Source: Actinobacillus equuli
GTDB lineage: Bacteria > Pseudomonadota > Gammaproteobacteria > Enterobacterales > Pasteurellaceae
Length of the DNA stretch: 64,000 bases
Direction of reading: 5' to 3'
Assembly: GCF_900636745.1 (NCBI RefSeq)
Contig: NZ_LR134310.1
Location: 2,224,501-2,288,500, forward strand
In this document: positions 36,186-45,201 of the stretch, piece by piece
Numbering within the stretch: the stretch's first letter is position 1
How the letters are laid out: the number at the start of each line of letters is the position of its first letter
Position numbers and translations under genes: made by a program
The notes under the pieces: generated by a model
The model's database searches: none
Told to the model about the DNA's origin: nothing
What the model saw: the letters and a program-made list of their open reading frames with translations, nothing else

Positions 36186-38368
36186 TACGACGCCATCCTT
36201 TTGTTAAAATTAAATTGATACTCAGACACTTTTTCTGCCACCACCGAGCCGTCTAGTTCTACAGTAATCTGATTAGCAATCGTATGAGATTGCGATGCGA
36301 GTCCAGCTTGTAGTCCTGCCGAAATCGTTTGACCAAAGCCTTGAAAATCTGCTTGATAGTTTGATAATACTTGAGATGTTGCTTCCACTTTAGGTTTTAA
36401 AGTACCGATAACATTCGGTAAATTCCACAGAATAGAACTTTGAGCGCTAGGCTGAGCATTCATTTTAGGTGCTGGGTAATTGCCTTTCGCTTTCATATCT
36501 GTAAACATTTTATCGAGAGATGCTTGCTCGCCTTTATTCGCTTCAGTCGGTGTAAAAGCCAAACCAACAATGCCAAGTTTTGACAAAAGACCCGCACCAC
36601 CAGCACCTTTAACAGCACCCCCACTGATACCGCCTTTTGCCACATCAGCCACTTTACTTAATACGCCACTTTTAGCTTTGCCACCGGTTAATAAATCAAG
36701 CACACTTGATGCCGCCAGAGCTGAACCAAATGCAATAACAGCGTCCGTTGCTCCAACAAGAGCAGAATTTAAATTAGGAAACTCTTGTGCTAATGACGAA
36801 TAAGTTTTTGCAACTTCTGCTGTCATGTCATTTAATTTTTGGAAATTCTCAAGCTGTGCCATTTCTTGGTTATTTTTGGCTTTCTGGAAACTGAAAGCGC
36901 TTTGTTGGCTAATCCACTCAAAGCTCTCTTTGTTGTAGTTACCTTTATCTGCAATTTTATATTGAACATTTACATTTTCAGCAGTCGTTTTATCATTAAG
37001 CATTGCATAAGTCGCTAATCCTGCTTGTAAATCCGGCATAATCTCGGCGACTTTTGTCCCTTCAATATATTTCGATACTTTTTGCATAATGGCTTTTTTA
37101 TCACCATCTTTTGCTGTTTGATATTGCGCTAAAAGACTTTGGTATTCCTTATCATTTTTTAAAATATCACCGATAATTGAAAGCAGAGCTTCTGAGGCAT
37201 TTTGCCCTTCTTTCATGTATTTCTGCATCGATTTTTTCATATCAATCGACTGCTTTTTGCCATTAGCGTTTGTAAACTCAATACTTTCAACGTTATCCGC
37301 CGTACTTGTCGCTTTTACCTTTGAATAATAGTTATTTAAATTAGTAGCGGTTTCTGCCGCACCGCCGGAAACACCATAAACTTGTTGTAAATTAATTCCG
37401 ACCTTTTTCAAGTCTTCCAGCCCGCTTAAACCGTTTGCGCCAGCGTTAGCAAGGATTTGCGGGAAATATTGCGCCATATCTTTAAGCTCAAAGCCACCAG
37501 CTTTACCTGAAGCGTTCATGTAGTCTAGTGCTGTTTGAATCTCTTCTTGCTTGACACCAAAACGCAACATAGAGTTAATCATACTAGTTAGCTCTGATGT
37601 TGATGCTCCGGTCGCTGTTGCATTTTGTTGGATAGTTGGTAGTAACGAGAGAGCATCATCTACACTAACTTGACCCTGCGCCATTAACTCGTTAATAGCA
37701 GATAATGCATCTTCTTTTGTACCACCCGATTGCGTAATAGAACCTTTAATAGCTTGGTGAATTTTTTCTTTACCTTGTGTTTTTTCTTCGATTGTGCCGC
37801 CCGAATATCCCGTATCAGCAACACGAGCTAATGCCATATCATATTCAGCAGCCGCCATCATTTTAGGCTTAGTTACAGCTGCGCCTGCCGCAAGTCCTAC
37901 GCCGACGTTCATTAAGCCTCGCCCTAAACCTGCAGCTTTATCCCCAAAGCTAGTTTTTCCTAACTCAGCATTTAATTCTTTTACACGCTGTTTAGTGGCT
38001 TCAGATGCTCTACGTAACTCATTTTGAGATGCAACACCGGATCGTTTTAATCGGTCGTAAGCCGCACGAGTTTGCTCAATTTCACGCTGAATTGCATTTT
38101 CTGAACGTACCCCTAAAGTTTCACGTGCAGTGGCGACATCTGCCGCAACCTTGCGTGCATTACGGTAACTTTGCTCAATCTTCTTGTTTGACGTTTGAGT
38201 AGCGTTCGCTGCCTGTTGTGCTGCTTGTGATTGTGCATTACCGCTTCGCTGTGCTGCACGTTCAGTATCTTTAAAGGCTTTTTCTGCTGTTTTAGCTGCC
38301 TGATTTAAAACAGGTGAAGCACTATCTTTTGCTGTTAATTCCAGCTGTACTTTCATATTTTTTGCCAT
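36185..38368 (-). CDS. Tail tape measure protein (Mu gp42)
   Basis: 727 aa, starting MAKNMKVQLELTAKDSASPV, with a coiled-coil N-terminal third, the TP901-type core (KMMAAAEYDMALARVADTGY, SINELMAQGQVSVDDALSL) and Gly/Ala-rich hydrophobic stretches. It sets tail length and follows the chaperone frameshift gene, as in nearly all long-tailed phages. Confidence 0.9.
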   Translation of the reverse strand: MAKNMKVQLELTAKDSASPVLNQAAKTAEKAFKDTERAAQRSGNAQSQAAQQAANATQTSNKKIEQSYRNARKVAADVATARETLGVRSENAIQREIEQTRAAYDRLKRSGVASQNELRRASEATKQRVKELNAELGKTSFGDKAAGLGRGLMNVGVGLAAGAAVTKPKMMAAAEYDMALARVADTGYSGGTIEEKTQGKEKIHQAIKGSITQSGGTKEDALSAINELMAQGQVSVDDALSLLPTIQQNATATGASTSELTSMINSMLRFGVKQEEIQTALDYMNASGKAGGFELKDMAQYFPQILANAGANGLSGLEDLKKVGINLQQVYGVSGGAAETATNLNNYYSKVKATSTADNVESIEFTNANGKKQSIDMKKSMQKYMKEGQNASEALLSIIGDILKNDKEYQSLLAQYQTAKDGDKKAIMQKVSKYIEGTKVAEIMPDLQAGLATYAMLNDKTTAENVNVQYKIADKGNYNKESFEWISQQSAFSFQKAKNNQEMAQLENFQKLNDMTAEVAKTYSSLAQEFPNLNSALVGATDAVIAFGSALAASSVLDLLTGGKAKSGVLSKVADVAKGGISGGAVKGAGGAGLLSKLGIVGLAFTPTEANKGEQASLDKMFTDMKAKGNYPAPKMNAQPSAQSSILWNLPNVIGTLKPKVEATSQVLSNYQADFQGFGQTISAGLQAGLASQSHTIANQITVELDGSVVAEKVSEYQFNFNKRMAS

Positions 38369-38421
38369 TTTTAAATACTCTTTAAACTTGTCTTAAACCT
38401 ATAAAAAAGGGGCTTTCGCCC

Positions 38422-39014
38422 CTATTTATTAATTTTGCCTCGTCGAGTAAAGACATAACTTTCATGCTTTACTTCCACGTTGTTCGCTCCCATTGAGCCG
38501 TGCGGAGTTTTAATGCCTTCCATCTCTAAGTAGCTCTCAATCCAAGCAAACACTTCCAAGACGGGCATTTGCCAAACTTGCTCAGCAGTCATTGCAAATT
38601 TTGAGAGCAAAATAACTGCTTGGCGGTACTGCTTAAAGGCTTCCGTTACGCCAAATCTGGATTTAATAGGCTTTTTATCTCGCTTTGGCTCACCCCATTT
38701 TCTAACCGCTTTTTTCGTAGTTCCAAAGTTGCCTCAACCAACTGCCAATAATCATCCGTCGTAAGGTTATCAAGTAAAAATTCTGCATCTACATCACAGT
38801 GAGGAATGCCATCAAATTCTACTTGCTGAGAGAGATAAGCCATTTCTATTAAAGTTTTCTCTCTTTGAGATAGAGCCTCTTCGTCTTCACTGATGCAAAG
38901 ATCAGCAATCATCTCTTGAGCTGTACATTGCCCGCCCATTGTCAAAAATTGTACTGTACAATCACGGATAATTTTGCCGTTATAGTCAATACCAATATTT
39001 AGAGTTACTTTCAT
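38422..39014 (-). CDS. Frameshift-extended tail assembly chaperone (gp41 long form)
   Basis: A -1 slip at A AAA AAG (38715-38709) in gp41 codons 101-102 joins the first 102 residues to a second frame reading AVRKWGEPKRDKKPIKSRFG and ending at 38422, giving about 197 residues. The second frame has no start of its own at the junction, and the extension sits exactly before the tape measure gene, as in lambda G/GT. The heptamer is the same as in E. coli dnaX. Confidence 0.7.
38646..39014 (-). CDS. Tail assembly chaperone, short form (Mu gp41-like)
   Basis: 122 aa, MKVTLNIGIDYNGKIIRDCT, acidic and helical, between tail tube and tape measure genes. It would coat the tape measure during tail assembly. 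Contains the slippery heptamer near its 3' end. Confidence 0.75.
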   Translation of the reverse strand: MKVTLNIGIDYNGKIIRDCTVQFLTMGGQCTAQEMIADLCISEDEEALSQREKTLIEMAYLSQQVEFDGIPHCDVDAEFLLDNLTTDDYWQLVEATLELRKKRLENGVSQSEIKSLLNPDLA

Positions 39015-39388
39015 TATTCTTTTACCTTACGTAAAGCATGGAGCTGAATATCTCGCAATGATTCACCATCTACTTGATAAGACTCGCCAACTTCTGTAGA
39101 AAAGCAGCCTAAATAAGACGTTCTTTTTTCGCTATTATCTAATGGATATTTAGTTAGCTTCGAATTTTCAATGTTATCCCAGTCGATTTCTGTTCCGTCT
39201 GTCGGCTCAACGGCTGTAATCGTGATGGAATATTCCTTAATACCTTTTGTGTAACCTTTTGCTCGTCCCTGAGAGTTCATCGCTTTAACTAGCTTTCGAC
39301 CTGTAAGCGTTTTAACATCTAGTTTCGTGATTTCAACTTCTTGCCCATCAACTTCAAGTACACAAGAACCTTCATAAATTACTGTCAT
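39014..39388 (-). CDS. Tail tube protein (Mu gp40, gpM)
   Basis: 124 aa with GSCVLEVDGQEVEITKLDVK and the tube motif YSITITAVEPTDGTEIDWD. Follows the sheath gene by nine bases and overlaps gp41 by one base. Confidence 0.87.
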   Translation of the reverse strand: MTVIYEGSCVLEVDGQEVEITKLDVKTLTGRKLVKAMNSQGRAKGYTKGIKEYSITITAVEPTDGTEIDWDNIENSKLTKYPLDNSEKRTSYLGCFSTEVGESYQVDGESLRDIQLHALRKVKE

Positions 39389-39397
39389 TTAGTCCAC

Positions 39398-40810
39398 CTA
39401 TAAAATTAACGTGATCTTATTACGGATAACGTGTAAGCCATTGACCACATCGGCAGGGATTTCTAAATCCAAGTATGTTGGGTCTTGAGCATTACGCACC
39501 ACCAATAAGCGATTTTTCCATGCTTCCACGTTCTCAATTACCTCTTCGCCTTCGAGCAGGTAAAGCACATCTAAAATTTCCGAGCGCACTTTTGCCACAA
39601 TACGAGGCGAGTTCTTCGCACGAGGAAAACGCAAACGCTGACGGGTTTGGATTGCCTTACGTACATAATCCAACGTACGAATCGTAGTTAAATCCAAGTA
39701 GCTTGGGTCATCCGTATTAGTTGCATTTTTAGTATAAGTTGTGATTGCACGGGTAATCTGTACACGGCTTGCCACCACTTCAATCGGGCTTAAACCGTGA
39801 TACAATGCTTGGTTCACTTCCGTAAATAACGGCTTTTGCGAGTCATCCACCACAGTTAAGCCTTTAATCTCAAGGGTGTTAAGTGGACGTGCAGGGTCTT
39901 CTTCGCCTGCGATAACTGCACCTAGACCAGCGGCAATCATTGCATTAGATTCTACTGAGCCTTTATACCAACCCACAATAATACGTTCGCTGTTGAGCTG
40001 AGACGTTAATGTTGTACCTGTCGCATAACTACCACGCCAGCCCATTACGCCGATAGCTGGTTTATCCTCAATCGGAGCAGATACCGCTTCTAAGTGATTA
40101 CGTAATGCAAGTGCATTTTCATCATCAGAGAACGGCGAAATAATCACGTTGTAATGTGTACCGGCTACACTTGCCAGTGCCGGTGCAATCTGCGCATTAC
40201 GCTGACCATTTGCAAATGCAGTTGTTTCAAGTGTTAAGCCTGTTGCCGTATTACGAGTTGAAAGCGTGATGTCATTACCAATTTCACCTTTAGCTTTAGC
40301 CGTAAGTTTAAGCGTAGTATCGCTATCAACACTTGCCACCACAGGACTATAACTTGCGCCATTAATAACATTCACTAAGCGAGCCACAATCGCTTGAGCT
40401 TCTTCGCCTTTTGCTGCCGCCACTTCGTATGCTGTACCGGAAATCGTAATACGCACCACGCCGGCATAAGTTACCGTACCGGTAAAAGTTACTTGACCCG
40501 TTGCTGCAATGCCCGAATCATGGTCTTTTAAACCTACCACCGTTAAACGGATTAACGGATTATTTTGGATTGCCTGACGAACCATCAAATGAGCGATTGA
40601 ACCTTTACCAAATAGAGTTTCTGCCTCAACATCACTAAAAACTTTTTGTGGTGCAGTAAATGCGGTATCGCCACCAGTCATCGGTGCGATAATTAACACT
40701 TCCTGCTCATTGGTTGGTAAAGTTGTTACCGCATCTTTATTGTTGTATTCCGTCAGCACGCTCGGCTTACGAATACTGTTTGGGATTTTCTCAAATTCAA
40801 TTTTTGACAT
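39398..40810 (-). CDS. Contractile tail sheath protein (Mu gpL, gp39)
   Basis: 470 aa with sheath-family stretches: ILIIAPMTGGDTAF-like N-terminus (VLIIAPMTGGDTAFTAPQKV), AIGVMGWRGSYATGTTL, and the C-terminal YLDLTTIRTLDYVRKAIQTR. Presence of sheath shows a myovirus-type tail. Start overlaps the upstream stop as TAATG. Confidence 0.93.
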   Translation of the reverse strand: MSKIEFEKIPNSIRKPSVLTEYNNKDAVTTLPTNEQEVLIIAPMTGGDTAFTAPQKVFSDVEAETLFGKGSIAHLMVRQAIQNNPLIRLTVVGLKDHDSGIAATGQVTFTGTVTYAGVVRITISGTAYEVAAAKGEEAQAIVARLVNVINGASYSPVVASVDSDTTLKLTAKAKGEIGNDITLSTRNTATGLTLETTAFANGQRNAQIAPALASVAGTHYNVIISPFSDDENALALRNHLEAVSAPIEDKPAIGVMGWRGSYATGTTLTSQLNSERIIVGWYKGSVESNAMIAAGLGAVIAGEEDPARPLNTLEIKGLTVVDDSQKPLFTEVNQALYHGLSPIEVVASRVQITRAITTYTKNATNTDDPSYLDLTTIRTLDYVRKAIQTRQRLRFPRAKNSPRIVAKVRSEILDVLYLLEGEEVIENVEAWKNRLLVVRNAQDPTYLDLEIPADVVNGLHVIRNKITLIL

Positions 40811-40989
40811 TATTTACCCCCTGTTTCTTTAGCTGTTTTGGCATCTTTGACGACAATCAAATCGCCATCGGCAATGCGGCGTTGGTAGTAAAGGGTGTTT
40901 TCCACCTCCACCACCTCTTGTTCAATGTAGTTATGCGGTCGATTTTCAATAGGTACACGCACACCTTTAGCGGCTTTCACTTTTAACAT
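40810..40989 (-). CDS. Small tail protein, DUF2635 (Mu gp38)
   Basis: 59 aa: MLKVKAAKGVRVPIENRPHN then NTLYYQRRIADGDLIVVKDA. The K-A-A-x-G-x-R-V-P start and YYxRRxxDGDL end are the DUF2635 pattern found directly upstream of the sheath in Mu-like phages. TAATG overlap with the sheath gene. Confidence 0.85.
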   Translation of the reverse strand: MLKVKAAKGVRVPIENRPHNYIEQEVVEVENTLYYQRRIADGDLIVVKDAKTAKETGGK

Positions 40990-41631
40990 CTAATCACCAT
41001 CCTTAAATTCTGTTCTAAATGCCGTTTCGGCATTGTTATTCGGGTCAAAAATCCGATTATTAAAGCCTGATAAATTGCCTTGCGGCTTATCTAACTTACC
41101 TTGATATTGCTTAAACTTCTGTTCATCTTCCACGACACCTTCTGGGAATCTACCATCATCAAGCACATTGCATTCGTTATAACTGATTTCAAACTCAAAG
41201 GCATACGCCGAGAGCTTCTCTTTTTTAACTTCCGCATTATTCCAAATAGTACGGATTCTTTTCGGCTGTATTGGGAGGGTCAATCCCCCCAGTGTTTGGT
41301 TAATAAGTAAAGTTTTTACTGCACTTAATAACTGATTAACACCGACTTCTCGGTCGGTCACGCCTCCCAAACGTCCGGCAGTTTGATTTCGGACAGAACG
41401 GGTCATTACCAATACGACAAATACGTCTGTAGTTTGATAACGTTTGCCTCTAGCTCCCATGGCTTTTGCATCAAATGCCGAACCGCCATAAGACACAAGA
41501 CAAGCCGGCAAACGGCGAACATCTAACTGTTCATCATTTATTTCGCCGGCATAACTGCCCACGGAATAAACCATTTTGCCGAGTCCGAGCGTTAGTCGCT
41601 CAATCAAAGCTTTCTCAATTTTGCTAATCAT
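40990..41631 (-). CDS. Mu gp37-like protein (DUF1834)
   Basis: 213 aa with RRLPACLVSYGGSAFDAKAM and FVVLVMTRSVRNQTAGRLGG, matching DUF1834. In Mu-like phages this lies between gp36 and gp38 and is probably a tail terminator or completion protein. Confidence 0.8.
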   Translation of the reverse strand: MISKIEKALIERLTLGLGKMVYSVGSYAGEINDEQLDVRRLPACLVSYGGSAFDAKAMGARGKRYQTTDVFVVLVMTRSVRNQTAGRLGGVTDREVGVNQLLSAVKTLLINQTLGGLTLPIQPKRIRTIWNNAEVKKEKLSAYAFEFEISYNECNVLDDGRFPEGVVEDEQKFKQYQGKLDKPQGNLSGFNNRIFDPNNNAETAFRTEFKDGD

Positions 41632-42053
41632 CGACTTGTTCGTCCGAAAATACGCTCGCCGCCATTAAAAAACTGAACCGTGTTTTCTCCGTCTGCTGAT
41701 TCCGCCTCAGAGGCTTCATCTAGGCTCAAAGAGATCACACCTTTAGAGATATTCTCTAATTCTTTAAGGCAAAGCTTATAGCGGTTTTCTACCTCTTCCG
41801 TCATTGTTACGAAAGATTTACTTGTTAAGTGATAACGAGCTAAATCACAGCAAATACGTACCAAATTTTGAGGTACAGTCATCAAAGGTAATTTATAACG
41901 CCCAGCTAAATAACCGTCGATTTGGCTAGATGAATCATCTAATGCTACTTGCAATAAAGATTCATCAACAACCCCATTGCGTTCACGGTCAGTGAGTTGC
42001 ATCGCTTCATCTTCACCAATTCGTTGCACGAAATCATCAACCAACGCATACAT
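41628..42053 (-). CDS. Mu gp36-like protein (DUF1320)
   Basis: 141 aa, MYALVDDFVQRIGEDEAMQL, with DDSSSQIDGYLAGRYKLPL and ICCDLARYHL, the DUF1320 head-tail connector pattern. Overlaps gp37 by four bases. Confidence 0.85.
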   Translation of the reverse strand: MYALVDDFVQRIGEDEAMQLTDRERNGVVDESLLQVALDDSSSQIDGYLAGRYKLPLMTVPQNLVRICCDLARYHLTSKSFVTMTEEVENRYKLCLKELENISKGVISLSLDEASEAESADGENTVQFFNGGERIFGRTSR

Positions 42054-42427
42054 TAGGCATTACCCTCAACCACTGGCACAAACTCCAAATAAGGGTCTTT
42101 AGATAGAGTGATAATTTGCTCACCGGTTAAAGCATCACGAGAGATTTCTAACGCTTCATTTTTATTAAAACGATAACCGCAGCGACCGTAAGTAGCCTGT
42201 GGGTGAATAGCTTTCAATTTAATCTGAAAAGCAATCGGCTCAATGATTTCAGCACCTTTTAATAAATCCGAATCAGTTTCATCTTTTGAGCTTTTAGTAT
42301 CTTGTAGCTCATCCATTTTCGTTGTGCCGTCTGCTTCGCTTGTTTTAGCTGAATCAGCATTATCGGTTGATAGCGCGTCCCCCGCTGGATTTTTGGTTTC
42401 ATCTACTTTTGGATTCTTCTTAGCCAT
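42053..42427 (-). CDS. Mu gp35-like protein (FluMu HI1506-like)
   Basis: 124 aa. The N-terminal half is a low-complexity Ser/Thr/Asp/Lys stretch; the C-terminal half AIHPQATYGRCGYRFNKNEA with FQIKLK matches the short conserved domain in FluMu-type gp35. Function in the head region unknown. Confidence 0.65.
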   Translation of the reverse strand: MAKKNPKVDETKNPAGDALSTDNADSAKTSEADGTTKMDELQDTKSSKDETDSDLLKGAEIIEPIAFQIKLKAIHPQATYGRCGYRFNKNEALEISRDALTGEQIITLSKDPYLEFVPVVEGNA

Positions 42428-42445
42428 TGTTTTTACCTCTTACAA

Positions 42446-42463
42446 GGGCGTATTGCTACGCCC
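42446..42463 (-). other. Hairpin after the major capsid gene
   Basis: GGGCGTA-TTGC-TACGCCC, nine bases past the capsid stop, without a T run. Such intercistronic hairpins often stabilise capsid mRNA or reduce read-through. Confidence 0.6.
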
Positions 42464-42471
42464 GAGTTAAT

Positions 42472-43389
42472 TTAGCCTGCTAAATATGGAGACGAAATAA
42501 CATCAACAACACCAGCATTGACATTTGTTGTACCTTCAATTTGTAAGGCTTTTACAATTTTGTTTGCTTTAGTACGTAATGTAGGTGGCACGACCAATAA
42601 ATCAGGCACAATACCTAATACAATGCCGCCATCACCCAACTGGCTACACATTTTTGCATAAGCTTTATTAAAGTTTTCTTCATTCAACTCTTCAGTTGAG
42701 CGGTATGCCATTTGCCAGTAACCATAGCCTGACGCACCACGTCTGTCTGCACCATACTTAATTTCTTTATTCATAAAGTAGGCTTCAGACTGCCCAGCGT
42801 CTTGACCGTTTGTCATAAAACGTGGCTCCATGCGGTTTTGCCAAAAGATCGGTTTTAAAATAGGATGGGTCGTACATAATAAATACCACGCTGGCTCAGA
42901 ACCGGTATCCATGTTTGAATAAGCTGTTGATGAGCCGGTACCATCTTCTTTTTCGAAAATAGGGTGATCAGTATCGAAGAAGTTTTGACCGTCATAACAC
43001 AGAGTTTCGTGACCTTTTTTGAGCGCCAAATATGCCTGACGTGGTACAATTTCATTGATGCTGTAGCCCAAACCTTTTGCAGCAATAAATTTAGATGCCA
43101 GCTTGTTATCCATGACATCATTTTCATGTACTTTAATTGAGCTTTCCCAGTCTTTGTTATCGACTTCATAGGTGCGCATAGATACATCTCTTAATTTACG
43201 AGCACCTTTCCATTCTTGTGCAAGAGGAAACTCACTTAACCATTCGTATGTGTTAGAACTGCTATCCGAAGGAATTTCCATAGTGAAACGTTTATAAGTT
43301 TCATCTACAGGCATTTTTAAACCTTCGTTGAAATTTAATTTAATAGTCGTGTCTAACGCTTTGATCTTTTCGCTTTTAATTAAAGCCAT
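42472..43389 (-). CDS. Major head subunit (Mu gpT, gp34)
   Basis: 305 aa of the Mu gpT family: IKLNFNEGLKMPVDETYKRF, EWLSEFPLAQEWKGARKLRD and the HETLCYDGQNFFDTDHPI motif. Its start overlaps the protease stop as TAATG. Forms the icosahedral capsid. Confidence 0.93.
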   Translation of the reverse strand: MALIKSEKIKALDTTIKLNFNEGLKMPVDETYKRFTMEIPSDSSSNTYEWLSEFPLAQEWKGARKLRDVSMRTYEVDNKDWESSIKVHENDVMDNKLASKFIAAKGLGYSINEIVPRQAYLALKKGHETLCYDGQNFFDTDHPIFEKEDGTGSSTAYSNMDTGSEPAWYLLCTTHPILKPIFWQNRMEPRFMTNGQDAGQSEAYFMNKEIKYGADRRGASGYGYWQMAYRSTEELNEENFNKAYAKMCSQLGDGGIVLGIVPDLLVVPPTLRTKANKIVKALQIEGTTNVNAGVVDVISSPYLAG

Positions 43390-43949
43390 TATTTTGCTCC
43401 TTTATTTAAGTCCGCTTTTGCTTTTGCATAAGCTTCAGGGGACATACCTGACATACGCGCCATTTCAATTTCTGTATCAGATAACGCCACTTTATCAGTA
43501 CCTTTATTCGGGTCTTCACCACCCGATTGCGTACCATTTAACGCCGGATTAGGGGTGACTGTTTTTAAAAAGTCGGATAACGCCACTAAATTCTGCTTAC
43601 CTAAGTTTTCCGCCCATTCTTTTTGTGCAGGCAACAAGCGACCATCGGATAATGCGGCTTGAATTAACGCATCACGCTCTTTGTCATTTGCTTGTTGTTT
43701 TAAGTTATTCAGTTCGCTTTGCGTTGCCTGAAATACGCTTAATGCTACAAATTGAGTAGGATCGGGGTTATTCACTTTTGCGGATAACGCTACTTTTTCT
43801 GTTTCAGCATTTTTTAATGCACCATAAACATCTTTTAAAGCAACTTTAGAGTCACCTTTTGCGGCAGATAAAGCGGTCAATTCCGCTTCAATTTCTGCGT
43901 CTGTTGCTGTTGCGGATAATGCAAACAGCTTAATTAAGAGTTCTTTCAT
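43389..43949 (-). CDS. Scaffold protein Z-like, internal in-frame start
   Basis: ATG 43949 within the protease frame is preceded by GTGAGGACAACTC and would give 186 aa beginning MKELLIKLFALSA. In Mu the scaffold gpZ is made from an internal start of gene I, so a separate scaffold product is likely. Not independently provable from sequence. Confidence 0.5.
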   Translation of the reverse strand: MKELLIKLFALSATATDAEIEAELTALSAAKGDSKVALKDVYGALKNAETEKVALSAKVNNPDPTQFVALSVFQATQSELNNLKQQANDKERDALIQAALSDGRLLPAQKEWAENLGKQNLVALSDFLKTVTPNPALNGTQSGGEDPNKGTDKVALSDTEIEMARMSGMSPEAYAKAKADLNKGAK

Positions 43950-44465
43950 TTTTGAGTTGTCCTCACTAAGTTCTAAGTAATGGGAAAATTGGCTAGATGT
44001 TGCTACTACTTCGGCTAGATTGTGCAAAGCAGGGCGATTGGTTAAAGCTGCATTTAATACCTTGATTACACGTCCTGACTTGTCAGCCAAGAATAACGGT
44101 GATAGATATTTATAAATACCGTTCTTAATTTCATCTGCGGCTTTGCTCGTCCAATTCACATCGACAAACAGACCTTGACCTGAAATATATTCAGCTTTTA
44201 CCATCCAACCAGCTGCCGGATTACCTTTGCCGTTTTCAGCTACATAAAGGGTCTGATGTTCGTAATCGATCATCAGTTGGATTTGCAAATTATTGATGTC
44301 ATCAGCGAGCTGATAACCGTTAGTGTCGTCTACATACCAACCTCCCTCACGTCCGTCTTGCGGATAAAACCAGCCATAGGGGAAAAGCTGTACACGACCA
44401 TTCACTTCTTTTCCTAGCTGAAAAGCACACGCAATAGGATTTAGTTTAAATTTCTGCGTAAACAC
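43389..44465 (-). CDS. Head maturation protease/scaffold (Mu gpI, gp32)
   Basis: 358 aa of the Mu I-protein family: IACAFQLGKEVNGRVQLFPY, QIQLMIDYEHQTLY (catalytic region) and IYKYLSPLFLADKSGRVIKV with LTNRPALHN. The C-terminal third is helical scaffold. It processes the prohead and precedes the capsid gene. Probably driven by its own late promoter in 44466-44733. Confidence 0.88.
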   Translation of the reverse strand: MFTQKFKLNPIACAFQLGKEVNGRVQLFPYGWFYPQDGREGGWYVDDTNGYQLADDINNLQIQLMIDYEHQTLYVAENGKGNPAAGWMVKAEYISGQGLFVDVNWTSKAADEIKNGIYKYLSPLFLADKSGRVIKVLNAALTNRPALHNLAEVVATSSQFSHYLELSEDNSKMKELLIKLFALSATATDAEIEAELTALSAAKGDSKVALKDVYGALKNAETEKVALSAKVNNPDPTQFVALSVFQATQSELNNLKQQANDKERDALIQAALSDGRLLPAQKEWAENLGKQNLVALSDFLKTVTPNPALNGTQSGGEDPNKGTDKVALSDTEIEMARMSGMSPEAYAKAKADLNKGAK

Positions 44466-44733
44466 AAAAACACCTCAAAATAAAATAATGAGGTTAGAGA
44501 ATAGTGGATAGTTGGATAAGATAAGAGAGGAGGGACTTCTACAAATGACGAAAATTTGTAAAAAACTCAGAAAAAAAGACCACTTGAAAAGAATTGCGAG
44601 ATAAAATCATTTCAAAACCATTTTAAAACATTTTAATTCATTTTAAAAATAACGGAATGATAAATCATACCTTTATCAAATTAAACGCCTCTAATCGTCA
44701 TTTTGAGGCGTTTTATCGAAGTTATTTTATTGC
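44466..44733 (-). promoter_or_regulatory. Late-promoter region before the protease gene (PI-equivalent)
   Basis: 268 bases between gpG and gpI. Four CATTTYAA-type words start at 44608, 44619, 44629 and 44639, a 10-11 bp helical repeat. A terminator lies at 44683-44714 on the upstream side. In Mu a C-activated promoter (PI) sits before gene I, so an equivalent is expected here. A 19-codon plus-strand frame (44545-44604) preceded by GAGGAGGG is too short to call. Confidence 0.5.
44683..44714. terminator. Terminator between gpG and the protease gene
   Basis: AAACGCCTC (44683-44691) and GAGGCGTTT (44705-44713) form a 9-bp stem, followed by TTATC on the plus strand and TTTAAT on the minus strand. 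Confidence 0.75.
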
Positions 44734-45150
44734 CTACCCAAGCAGTCTTTGCCAGTATGTTTGCACATCATCTAAAATATCTTCCTCGTCTTGTGATGTG
44801 AGCTGTAAAAATGGGCGAGCAGGGATCTTAACTTTTCGCCCACGCCCAGCCATTCCGCCGAATTGATGAATAGCCGCATAGGGTTCATTCGTCCCTACTA
44901 GTGCCGAATCATTATCGTAATCACTTGTGATACTACTCATTAAGTTTTCCGTATCAACAAGTGGCGAACCTTGCCGATGCTTAATACCAAGCCAAGGTGG
45001 ACGACCGCCGACATCAAAGTTAGTAAGCACCGCTGATTCCATTGTGCCGGCAATATTCCGCATTAAATCGGATTTATTTTCTGTTTTAGCTGCAATACGG
45101 TTTAGCATATCCGTGATTTGCTCAATGCCGTTAATTTGGATTTCAATCAT
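44734..45150 (-). CDS. Virion morphogenesis protein (Mu gpG, gp31)
   Basis: 138 aa from ATG 45150 (MIEIQINGIEQITDMLNRIA), preceded by GGTTAGG. RPPWLGIKHRQGSPLVDTEN and YAAIHQFGGMAGRGRKVKIP with PARPFL are the phage tail-completion (Tail_S/gpG) pattern. Mu gpG is needed for head-tail joining. Confidence 0.87.
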   Translation of the reverse strand: MIEIQINGIEQITDMLNRIAAKTENKSDLMRNIAGTMESAVLTNFDVGGRPPWLGIKHRQGSPLVDTENLMSSITSDYDNDSALVGTNEPYAAIHQFGGMAGRGRKVKIPARPFLQLTSQDEEDILDDVQTYWQRLLG

Positions 45151-45201
45151 TTTTAACCTAACCGAGTTGATTTTTAAAATAAACAAGGGTATATTTTGAA
45201 C

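Noticed and set aside
44545-44604. 19-codon plus-strand frame after GAGGAGGG
   Set aside because: Too short and in a probable promoter region; no supporting similarity.
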